Positions 7,614-14,122 of a DNA stretch of 21,569 bases are shown one piece after another. The notes below the pieces were generated by a model. The model saw only the letters and a list, made by a program, of their open reading frames with translations. It had not been told where the DNA came from and ran no database searches. The stretch is from Bryobacterales bacterium. GTDB taxonomy: Bacteria > Acidobacteriota > Terriglobia > Bryobacterales > Bryobacteraceae. Made by a program: the position numbers and the translations under genes. The stretch covers positions 1-21,569 of the forward strand of contig DOZZ01000039.1 in NCBI GenBank assembly GCA_003517725.1. Direction: 5' to 3'. Numbering within the stretch: the first letter of the stretch is position 1; each line of letters starts with the position of its first letter.

Positions 7614-8249
7614 TCACTTTGAGAAGTCGGGTAACGTGGCGCGACTGGGTTCCGGAATGGCGGCCAGCCCCACCCGACGGCGGTCCAGTCTCCGGCGAAT
7701 GATCTCGCCCTCTACGGCCGTGAAGGAAATCAGCTTACACCACATGCCATTCTGCTCCCGGCCGCTCCAATGGGGTTTCATGAGTCCTTCCTGGGAATGG
7801 CCGTCGTGGCCGAGCAACACGTGGCCGATCTCGTGTGCCAGCACGTGGCCCAGCACGGCGGCGGCCCGGTTGCGATCCCCCACGGGGAAAGCCACGCGGT
7901 CCTGGTACACCGTAATGCGCGTGCCGGTCGGCTGGAAGGGGCGGGCGGAGGCGCGCGCTCCGGGCGGCAATGCGGCGGGTGCTGTGCGGGCCCATTCGAT
8001 GCCTACGGTAGTCAGATTGGGCGCCAGGCGCGTGCCGGCCGCTTCGATCTCAGCCTGGCTGCACGTGCTTTTCCAGCGCAGCTCAACGCCGATCAAACGA
8101 TAGATGCGCGTGGCATAGACTTTGGCCAGCCACACAGTTTGGACGTCTTCTGCTTTCGGACTGAGGGGCAAACAGATGGTCAGGGTGCGCTCACCGGCCC
8201 AGCCGACCGTACTCAACATAAATCCCAGCAGCATCGTCGCTTTTGTCAT
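7614..8249 (-). CDS. Secreted HEIGH-motif metallopeptidase-like protein
   Basis: This 211-residue protein has a signal peptide, MTKATMLLGFMLSTVGWA, with cleavage predicted after that Ala. The zinc-protease motif LAHEIGHVLLG (H139, E140, H143) is followed by H148 or H151 as candidate third ligand and by GLMKPHW, which resembles a Met-turn. The spacing HExxHxxxxHxxH does not match the strict metzincin HExxHxxGxxH, so the clan is uncertain. I recognise the arrangement from unnamed acidobacterial proteins with HEIGHLLLG...HS..GLM. It probably acts on proteins or peptidoglycan peptides outside the inner membrane. The frame is open to 8477, but the ATG at 8249 has a strong AAGGAG Shine-Dalgarno seven bases upstream and gives the signal peptide directly. 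It overlaps or abuts the kinase gene downstream, so both should be one transcript. Confidence 0.8.
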   Translation of the reverse strand: MTKATMLLGFMLSTVGWAGERTLTICLPLSPKAEDVQTVWLAKVYATRIYRLIGVELRWKSTCSQAEIEAAGTRLAPNLTTVGIEWARTAPAALPPGARASARPFQPTGTRITVYQDRVAFPVGDRNRAAAVLGHVLAHEIGHVLLGHDGHSQEGLMKPHWSGREQNGMWCKLISFTAVEGEIIRRRLDRRRVGLAAIPEPSRATLPDFSK

Positions 8250-8321
8250 GGCCCGCTCTCCTTCGCCCAAGTGAGCGAAAGAAGCAGCCGAAAACGCTAA
8301 GCGTGGAGTAAGATTTCTTCG

Positions 8322-8894
8322 ATGGATTCCAGCGCCGATCCCCCAGCGCCGATCACGGCCCTGCTCCAGGCGTGGGGACAAGGCGACGCGCAGGCGCTCG
8401 ATCGCCTCACCCCGCTGGTCTATGACGAACTGCTCCGCCGCGCCCGGCAGTTTATGGCCCGCGAACCATTCGGGCACAACACACTGCAGGCGACCGCTCT
8501 GGTGAACGAAGCGTTTCTACGCTTAGTCGAGGTCGAAGGAGTGCGCTGGCAAGACCGGGCGCACTTCTTTGCCCTTTCGGCCCAGATGATGCGGCGCATT
8601 CTGGTGGATGCGGCGCGCGCGCGCCGGGCCGGCAAACGAGGCGGGCAGGAACTGAGGGTGACGCTGGATGATGGCGTCGGCGCGCTGCACCGCGACGACG
8701 ACCTGGTTCGGCTGGATGATGCGCTCGCCGCGCTGGCGCAGATGGATGGGCGCAAAGCGCAAGTAATTGAGCTGCGGTTCTTCGGGGGCTTAACGGTGGA
8801 GGAGACGGCCGAGGTGCTGAAGATTTCAACGCAAAGCGTGTTGCGGGATTGGAAGCTAGCGCGAGCGTGGCTGAGCCGAGAGATGCAGCACTAA
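8322..8894 (+). CDS. ECF sigma factor, acidobacterial kinase-associated type
   Basis: This 190-residue sigma-70 family factor is of the ECF-like subfamily (Sigma70_ECF/TIGR02999 type as I recall it). Region 2 spans about residues 25-95, with VYDELLRRARQFM and the LVNEAFLRLVE helix; the W76-containing WQDRAHFFALSAQMMRRILVD segment follows. Region 4 spans about 130-188, with LTVEETAEVLKISTQSVLRDWKLARAWL as the -35 recognition helix-turn-helix. In Acidobacteria this type commonly lies next to Hanks kinases, and here it is divergent from the peptidase-kinase pair with a 72-base gap. No anti-sigma gene is adjacent, so control may be by phosphorylation, as shown for other kinase-linked ECF factors (inference). 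The ribosome-binding site is weak: GGAG lies 15 bases from the ATG. Nothing downstream on the same strand is co-transcribed. Confidence 0.93.
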   Translation: MDSSADPPAPITALLQAWGQGDAQALDRLTPLVYDELLRRARQFMAREPFGHNTLQATALVNEAFLRLVEVEGVRWQDRAHFFALSAQMMRRILVDAARARRAGKRGGQELRVTLDDGVGALHRDDDLVRLDDALAALAQMDGRKAQVIELRFFGGLTVEETAEVLKISTQSVLRDWKLARAWLSREMQH

Positions 8895-8913
8895 GCGCGC
8901 AAAATAAGCCGCT

Positions 8914-8929
8914 CGCCTGCCAGCAGGCG
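8914..8929. terminator. Palindromic hairpin between convergent genes
   Basis: CGCCTGC-CA-GCAGGCG forms a perfect seven-base-pair hairpin. It sits in the 40-base gap between the sigma stop (8894) and the stop of the convergent oxidoreductase (8935). Read on the minus strand it is followed by AGCGGCTTATTTTG, a modest T-rich tail, so it may terminate both genes, better for the minus one. Its arm GCCAGCAGGCG is repeated inverted at 8974-8984. Confidence 0.5.
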
Positions 8930-8934
8930 TTGCG

Positions 8935-10548
8935 CTATCGAGAAGAAGTGCGCTTCTTTATTACTTGTAGTGCCGCCTGCTGGCGTGAGGGTTCGTAGCG
9001 CAGGATGGCTCCCTGCGATTCCAACTGAGTTGACAGCGCGGCTGTATCGATATCCTGCACGGCCAGCTTTTTGCGCACGGCCATGGCTGCGGCTACGCCC
9101 GCGGCTTGCCCGATAATCATGTACTGCGGCTCCATGCGCATCGACGAATAGGCCACGTGGCTGGCGGAAAAGGCCACCGGCACCAGCAGGTTTACGGCGT
9201 CAGCCCCTTGCGGCAGCATCACACGATAAGGAATCTGGTAGGGCTGCACCGGTACCTGCATGTCGCCCTCGTTGCGGGCCAAGCCGAGGACATCGGCGTA
9301 GCGGCGCACGTTGTGCGAATCGCTGTTGTAGGAGCCCATGCCGATGGGGTCGGGCTTGGCGAGGGCGGTTTGCAGATCGGCTTGACGCGCGACGTAGACG
9401 CCGAGCATGCGGCGTGCTTCGCGGATATACAGCTGATACGGCCAATGGCCGTTGTCGGTGAACTCGTCGCGGCATAGTCCCCAGCGATTCATCTCGTCGC
9501 GCAAAGCGGCGGGCACGCGCGCGTCATGCGCCAGGAAGTAGAGCAGTCCTTGCTGATAGTTCTGGTGCGCCTGCCAGATCTGCCGGCGTTGCGCGGGGGC
9601 GGCTTCGGGATAATCCCAACTGCCGCCGATGAAGTCCGTGGAAAACGCGCCGTTGTTGTTGATGTCGGTCTTGCCGTTGGGTAGGCGGTCAATTTTCATG
9701 AGCGTTCCCAGTGCGGGAACGGCGCCTTCTTTGGCTTGGCGCGCCGCGATCAGACGGGCCAGCAGTTCGTATCTTGGCGCTTGATAGCCGGCCGGCATCT
9801 CGATCGGGACATGGTCGGCGCTGTCGCACAGGCACAATCGGAAATTGTAGGCCTGCACCAGATGGTCGGCGCTGCCGGTCTGGCCCGCATCGCCCGGCGA
9901 GACCTCGGGCAACAGGCGGTGGGCGGCGTCGAAGGCCGGGACATCCACGGTGAACTGATGGAAGGGCGTGACGCCGCGTACTCCTGCGAGTGATTCGCCA
10001 TACTGCGAGGCGCTCTCGCGGCCCCAGGTGTAGTGCACGCCGGCTTGCGCCATCAAATCGCCTTCATAGGTGCTATCGACGAAGACCGGCGCGGAGTAGA
10101 CGGCGCCGTTTTCCATGGTGATCGAAGTGATGCGCGCGGCATTCTTTGCGACGCTGTGCAGTTGCTGCTCGTAGAGCACCGTCACGCCGGCTTCGGACAG
10201 CATGTCGTGAAAGATTCCTTCAGCGACGTGAGGCTCGTGCAACCAGGCGAGGTCCTGTCCGTAGCGGCTCATGTTGTAGTAGCGGCCGAGACGCCAATAG
10301 AATTCGAGAGCGTAGCCGCCGATGACTTCCTTGCGGCCATAGTCGGTGAAGCCGAGACCGCCGGAGACCATGCCGCCGACGTGCCGGCCAGGTTCGAGCA
10401 GGGCTACGTGCAGTCCTTCGCGCGCCGCGGCCACCGCCGTGATGACGCCGCCGGCGGTGCCGCCGTAGACCACCAGGTCGTAGAATTGGGCGAACGCCGT
10501 TGCGGCTAGGAGGAAGATCAAGCATGCGGCGCGCAGCAGGTATGGCAT
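8935..10548 (-). CDS. Exported FAD-dependent oxidoreductase (FAD_oxidored family)
   Basis: This 537-residue flavoprotein has a signal peptide (MPYLLRAACLIFLLAATAFA) directly followed by the Rossmann segment DLVVYGGTAGGVITAVAAAREG (GGTAGG at 29-34) and LEPGRHVGGM. The GGMVSGGLGFTDYG and FVDSTYEGDLMAQAG segments are typical of the FAD_oxidored (PF12831-like) proteins common in Acidobacteria and Planctomycetes. These are often annotated loosely as xanthan lyase or generic FAD oxidoreductase, and the substrate is unknown. The C-terminal EPQYMIIGQAAGVAAAMA closes the FAD fold. The ATG at 10548 has an excellent GGAGG six bases upstream. An ATG at 10566 would add MLRRLP, putting twin arginines before the hydrophobic stretch, as in a Tat signal, with a poorer, more distant GGGGAGG. 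The frame stays open into the repeat array and beyond, but that part is non-coding in character. The cofactor makes Tat export attractive, but the ribosome site favours 10548. Confidence 0.85.
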   Translation of the reverse strand: MPYLLRAACLIFLLAATAFAQFYDLVVYGGTAGGVITAVAAAREGLHVALLEPGRHVGGMVSGGLGFTDYGRKEVIGGYALEFYWRLGRYYNMSRYGQDLAWLHEPHVAEGIFHDMLSEAGVTVLYEQQLHSVAKNAARITSITMENGAVYSAPVFVDSTYEGDLMAQAGVHYTWGRESASQYGESLAGVRGVTPFHQFTVDVPAFDAAHRLLPEVSPGDAGQTGSADHLVQAYNFRLCLCDSADHVPIEMPAGYQAPRYELLARLIAARQAKEGAVPALGTLMKIDRLPNGKTDINNNGAFSTDFIGGSWDYPEAAPAQRRQIWQAHQNYQQGLLYFLAHDARVPAALRDEMNRWGLCRDEFTDNGHWPYQLYIREARRMLGVYVARQADLQTALAKPDPIGMGSYNSDSHNVRRYADVLGLARNEGDMQVPVQPYQIPYRVMLPQGADAVNLLVPVAFSASHVAYSSMRMEPQYMIIGQAAGVAAAMAVRKKLAVQDIDTAALSTQLESQGAILRYEPSRQQAALQVIKKRTSSR

Positions 10549-10580
10549 TGGAAGCCTCCGCAACATTCTATGTGAAGCAC

Positions 10581-10631
10581 CTCCCCGAAAGGGCACTCCC
10601 CGAAAGCCCTCCCCGAAAGGGACAGCCTGAT
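10581..10631. repeat. Left REP-like array (CTCCCCGAAAG x3)
   Basis: CTCCCCGAAAG occurs at 10581, 10596 and 10609. Two copies continue to CCCGAAAGGG, which can fold as a three-pair stem closed by a GAAA loop. The last copy runs into GACAGCCTGAT, giving a 20-base unit (10612-10631) whose reverse complement is repeated with one mismatch at 11412-11431. It lies between the RAYT transposase 3' end and the oxidoreductase start, and supplies a GGGGAGG on the minus strand just upstream of that gene. Confidence 0.75.
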
Positions 10632-10661
10632 GCGGCACTTTCGTGGAAATCGGCGAACCTG

Positions 10662-11342
10662 TCAGAGCGCTCCGACGCTTTCGCGCTCCCCGCGCCGCGA
10701 CTTTGCCAAGGGTCCCAGGTTGCGCCACTTGCGCTCAAAACGCTGTTCGAATTCAGCGACCAAGGCCTCGTCACCGAATGGCCGTCCGGAGTACGTGCAG
10801 CGGCTCAAGACTTTAGCGTCCATCGGGACGATTGAGGGAAGATCCGGTTGCCAGAAAGTGGTCCAAGCCGGGTCGTTGGCCAGCGGGACCGGCGAGGCGG
10901 CGAGACCGTTATGCGGCGCGGCGCTGGACCACCGGAATTCATTTGCATGCAGTACGAGGCCCGCTCGCACCGGGTTTTGGTCGACGTAGGCGAGGGCTCT
11001 GGGAAGATGGGTGCGGCCGAGGGCACAACCAAAATAGCGATTTTGCCAGAGATGGCCGGAGCGCTGAAGCCGCGCGTTCAGATATTGCGAATAGCGGCCG
11101 TGCAGCCGACGGAAGAAGACCGCAAGGGCGTCCGGAAGGGAGGGCACCACGATCCAGTGCACATGATTGGTCATGAGGCAAAAGCCCAAGACCTCGAGGT
11201 TGGCCTCCGGCAGTATGGCTGTAGAAAGGCGGAGATACGTCCACCGATCGCCATCGGAGTAGAAAACGGGCTGGCCGCCGGTACCGCGCTGGGTGACATG
11301 ATAGGCCACGCCGGGCAGGACACACCGAGAATTTCTGGGCAT
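10662..11342 (-). CDS. REP-associated tyrosine transposase (RAYT, Y1_Tnp)
   Basis: This 226-residue HUH-type single-strand nuclease of the IS200-like Y1 transposase superfamily cuts and joins at REP hairpins. The N-terminal MPRNSRCVLPGVAYHVTQRG and FYSDGDRWTYL segments are typical. The HUH metal site is H60-V-H62 in MTNHVHWIV. The catalytic tyrosine candidates are Y84 or Y87 in HGRYSQYLN, followed by the family hallmark SGHLWQNRYF and the AYVDQNPVRAGLV segment. All key residues are present, so it appears intact. The frame extends upstream to a TTG at 11393, but the ATG at 11342 coincides with the usual family start. No clear Shine-Dalgarno is visible. Both flanks carry inverted arrays of a short repeat, its likely substrate. 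Confidence 0.9.
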   Translation of the reverse strand: MPRNSRCVLPGVAYHVTQRGTGGQPVFYSDGDRWTYLRLSTAILPEANLEVLGFCLMTNHVHWIVVPSLPDALAVFFRRLHGRYSQYLNARLQRSGHLWQNRYFGCALGRTHLPRALAYVDQNPVRAGLVLHANEFRWSSAAPHNGLAASPVPLANDPAWTTFWQPDLPSIVPMDAKVLSRCTYSGRPFGDEALVAEFEQRFERKWRNLGPLAKSRRGERESVGAL

Positions 11343-11411
11343 TCTAGCGGGAACGTGGCGAAAGCGGGCGATCTTTCTCTTGATAATTCGCAATCGTCGC
11401 GAAAGAGCCAG

Positions 11412-11524
11412 ATCAGGCCGTCCCTTTCGGGCGCTCTCTTTCGGGCGCTCTTTCGGGCGCTAGATCAGGCCGTCCCTTTCGGCCGCTCCTTTCGGCCGCT
11501 CTTTCCTTTCGGGCGCTTTTCGGG
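11412..11524. repeat. Right REP-like array (CTTTCGG x6)
   Basis: CTTTCGG occurs at 11424, 11438, 11450, 11476, 11489 and 11506, spaced 14, 12, 26, 13 and 17 bases, mostly followed by GCGCT or CCGCT. The array ends in a degenerate TTTTCGGG. A longer 20-base unit beginning ATCAGGCCGTCCCTTTCGG occurs at 11412-11431 and 11464-11483. The motif is the reverse complement of the left array on the other side of the RAYT gene. The irregular short spacing and lack of unique spacers exclude a CRISPR array. Confidence 0.75.
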
Positions 11525-11591
11525 TTCGCTTTTCTTGGTGCCATTGCATCCGGAGGGTGACAAGATAGCATCATTACTCCGGAGGGCTTGT

Positions 11592-12934
11592 GTGAAGTGG
11601 CTGGTCTTGATTGTGATGAGCGGGCCCCTGTGCGCTTCGAGCATCTCGGGGACGCTAACTAACGCACTGACGCATATGCCTGTCGAGGGCGTGCACGTCA
11701 TTGCCGGTCAGGCCAGCGCCGTGAGCGATTCGGCGGGCCAATATGTTCTGCGCGATCTGCCGGCTGGACACTACTCCATCCAGATTGCTCATCCTGGATT
11801 CGCCAGCGAGACGGCCGGTTCGCACTGAATGGACTGCTGCCGGGCGAGTATGAGCTCGAAATTTTGCCCAGCAGGCGCCAGAGTGTGGGCGCCGACGAGG
11901 TGCATGCGGCGGATGTGAAAGAGGCGGATGAATACGCGCGGGCTTACTTTCCGGGCGTGCCAGCGCCGGAGCTGGCGTCGCCCATCCTGCTAAGCGCCGG
12001 CGAACAGCGCGACGTTGAATTTCCCGTGCGCAAAGGCGGGCTCTCGGACGTAGTCGGGGCTCTGGAGCTGCCGGACAGCGCTAAGTACCTCGATTTTTTA
12101 CTGCTCGTGGAGAAAGAGAGTCCCGGTTCGTGGTCTTTCGTGGCTTCAGGAAAGGTACGCGGAGGGCAATTTCGTCTGCGCAATTTTTCGCCCGGTATTT
12201 ACGGCCTGATGGCTTACACGGAGGGGGAGCCAAAGTGGTTTGCGGATTACACGCTAGAGATCGGCACGAAGCCAGTGACGCACATCTCGATCCCGGTGGA
12301 GCGGCCGGTCGACCTTAGCGGAAGCGTGCGTGCCGCGAAAGACGCGGGTGAGTTGCCACCAGGCGCACTCGCCGGGATCAAGGTGTCGCTGAATCCGGTG
12401 AAAAGAATCGCAGTGATGGGGGAGAGCGACTCGGCGGACGTTAAGCCTGATGGAATGTTCAAGATCGCCGGCGTTTATGCGGGCTGGTACTTTGTGTCGC
12501 TCCACGGGTTGCCGAAAGGCTGGGGTATTGTGGAGCAACGCTACAAAAACGGTGAAGCGATGAACGCCGGGATTTCGATAGATGGAGCGATGGCGGATAA
12601 CTCGCTGATGTTTGTGGTCAGCCCCAAACTGGCACGTGTGTCGGTGCGGGTGCGCGACCGCGATGACAAGCCAGTGGCTGGCGCGAAAGTGGTGTTGCTG
12701 CCGGAGAAGATGCCGGCGCTATTTTCGCCCTGGGCATTGCGGCTAAGTGTTTCGGACGAGAACGGCGGAGTGAGCTTCGAAGGTCTCGCGCCAGGCAGGT
12801 ATAAGCCGGTGTTGCTGGAAGGGTCCGAGGCCAAGCGGGATCGCGACATCGAGTTGTTAAGAAGCAAGGCGGCTCAGGTGGACCCGGTCGAGGTGCGCGG
12901 CGGGCAGGGGTTGGTTGTGAGCGTGGCAGAATGA
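11592..12934 (+). pseudogene. Carboxypeptidase-regulatory-like secreted protein, broken by a frame change
   Basis: The first part starts at GTG 11592 (GGAGGG five bases upstream). It encodes a signal peptide (VKWLVLIVMSGPLCASS) and one CarboxypepD_reg beta-sandwich unit, from ISGTLTNALTHMPVEGV to LRDLPAGHYSIQIAHPGF, and stops at 11828 after 78 residues. The rest continues in another frame, where translation before 11864 reads DGRFALNGLLPGEYELEILP. That is the second half of another such unit, and it is followed by some 350 residues ending with a third unit (VRVRDRDDKPVAGAKVVLLP to FEGLAPGRYKPVLL). The frame switches near 11800-11812. The start of the middle unit, normally 40-60 residues, is missing as well, so this looks like an out-of-frame deletion rather than a single-base error. 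No ribosome site supports a separate start for the second part; only a TTG at 11864 is available. Such proteins are probably periplasmic or surface proteins of unknown role. Confidence 0.7.
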
Positions 12935-12943
12935 AATGGCGTC

Positions 12944-14122
12944 ATGCGTCTCGCGTGCCTGGTACTGCTGACTCTCTCGTGTTGCCTGGCGCATGAGATT
13001 CCTGCTGGAACCACGCTGCAGGTGCGGCTGACGGACCCCATTTCGACGGCTTCGGCGACCGCCGGAACTGAGGTGCATGCCGTCACCATTGCGCCCGTCG
13101 TGGTGAACGGCACGGTGGTGATTCCGCAGCATACGGCGATCCTTGGGAAGGTTATCTCAGCCGTCTCGGCGGCGCAAGCGGAGAATCAGCAAGCGCGGCT
13201 GATGCTTCAGTTCACGGGCGCCACTGTGCCGCTGCATGCGTTGGTCGCTAATGTGGACAATGCCCGCGAGCCCGTCAATGATAAGGGTGAGATCGAGGGC
13301 ATTGTGCCCAAACAAACCTTCGAGGGATTGGCGGACCGCGGCATCGAGAAATTAAATAAGAACCAACGCTATAGCCAATTAGGCTCGATCCTGGAAGCTG
13401 CCAAGGAAGCCCTGGTGAAGCCGGTGGACCCGGAGATCAGCTATGAGCCGGGGGTGGAGATGACGCTGCGATTAACGCAGGCCGTTAACGTAGCCAATCC
13501 CCCGGACTACCACAGTCCCCCGCCGTTCCCAAAGCCCGGCGAGATCAAAGCGATGGTCGATCAGCTGCCCTACATCACCTACGCGGGCGACCAGCCTTCA
13601 GACGTGACGAACCTGCTCTTTATTGGCAGCGAAGAGCAATTGACGCACGCGTTTGCGGAGGCTGGATGGTCCACCGCGCAGGAATTGGGCCATGCCAGCG
13701 CCTTCGAGACGGCGCGCGCTATGATCGAGGCCCGCGGTTATAAGGAAGCGCCGGTATCGCTGCTGCTGTTGGACGGGCGCGCGCCTTCGCTGGTGTTTCA
13801 GAAGGGTAACAACACCTTCGCCATGCGCCACCATCTGCGCATCTGGAGGATGCCCGGCGCGTTTGACGCCGTGCCGGTCTGGGCCTGCTCGGCAACACAC
13901 GATAGCGGCATCGATTTGCGGCAGGAGACGTTCACGTTTATCCATCGCATCGATTCCGATATCGACCAGGAGCGCGCCAAGGTGGTGGATGATCTGGTGT
14001 TTACGGGACGCGTGCCGCGGGTCAGCTATGTGGAGCGGCCCAAAGTCCCGCGCAGCTTTCATAATGCTACGGGGGATCCGGTGACGACGGACGGGCGGAT
14101 TGCCGTGGTGGGACTGCGCTAG
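12944..14122 (+). CDS. Secreted LssY C-terminal domain protein
   Basis: This 392-residue protein starts with a signal peptide, MRLACLVLLTLSCCLA. Residues 18-110 form a beta-rich domain (IPAGTTLQVRLTDPIS ... VVIPQHTAILGKVI) often seen in acidobacterial exported proteins. From about 205 to 392 it matches the LssY_C domain, with SEEQLTHAFAEAGW, the RHHLRIW motif (R295-H296-H297), PVWACSATHDSGID and IHRIDSDIDQER. In LssY proper this domain follows a membrane phosphatase or DedA-like part that is absent here. The reaction is unknown, and the conserved His/Asp residues suggest metal or phosphate chemistry (inference). It starts 9 bases after the broken upstream gene and was probably its operon partner. 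Its stop overlaps the convergent response-regulator stop. No strong ribosome site is visible. Confidence 0.82.
   Translation: MRLACLVLLTLSCCLAHEIPAGTTLQVRLTDPISTASATAGTEVHAVTIAPVVVNGTVVIPQHTAILGKVISAVSAAQAENQQARLMLQFTGATVPLHALVANVDNAREPVNDKGEIEGIVPKQTFEGLADRGIEKLNKNQRYSQLGSILEAAKEALVKPVDPEISYEPGVEMTLRLTQAVNVANPPDYHSPPPFPKPGEIKAMVDQLPYITYAGDQPSDVTNLLFIGSEEQLTHAFAEAGWSTAQELGHASAFETARAMIEARGYKEAPVSLLLLDGRAPSLVFQKGNNTFAMRHHLRIWRMPGAFDAVPVWACSATHDSGIDLRQETFTFIHRIDSDIDQERAKVVDDLVFTGRVPRVSYVERPKVPRSFHNATGDPVTTDGRIAVVGLR

Larger units (their letters stand above)
10581..11524 (-). mobile_element. RAYT-REP cassette with inverted flanking arrays
   Basis: A REP-associated tyrosine transposase gene is bracketed by two arrays of the same short motif in opposite orientation (CCGAAAG on the left, CTTTCGG on the right). 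The shared 20-base unit has one mismatch between sides. No target-site duplication or IS200/IS605 accessory gene was recognised, so the exact ends are unknown. The span given runs from the first left repeat to the last right repeat. RAYT genes are known to be domesticated and flanked by the REP elements they mobilise. Confidence 0.6.

Noticed and set aside
8250..8477. N-terminal extension of the peptidase frame
   Set aside because: It overlaps the ECF sigma gene on the other strand, while the ATG at 8249 has a strong Shine-Dalgarno and a signal peptide.
10549..10728. N-terminal extension of the FAD oxidoreductase frame
   Set aside because: It reads through the repeat array and the RAYT 3' end and would bury the signal peptide; starts at 10548 or 10566 explain the protein.
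11412..11524. CRISPR array
   Set aside because: Repeats are only 7-20 bases, spacing is irregular, there are no unique spacers and no cas genes.
10848..11591. Upstream part of the 326-residue plus-strand frame that runs into the carboxypeptidase-regulatory unit
   Set aside because: This part is antisense to the RAYT gene and crosses the repeat array. The real start, with a ribosome site and signal peptide, is the GTG at 11592.
12620..12640. Sigma-54 promoter starting TGGCAC
   Set aside because: TGGCAC at 12631 is inside a coding frame and the required TTGC at the -12 position is missing.
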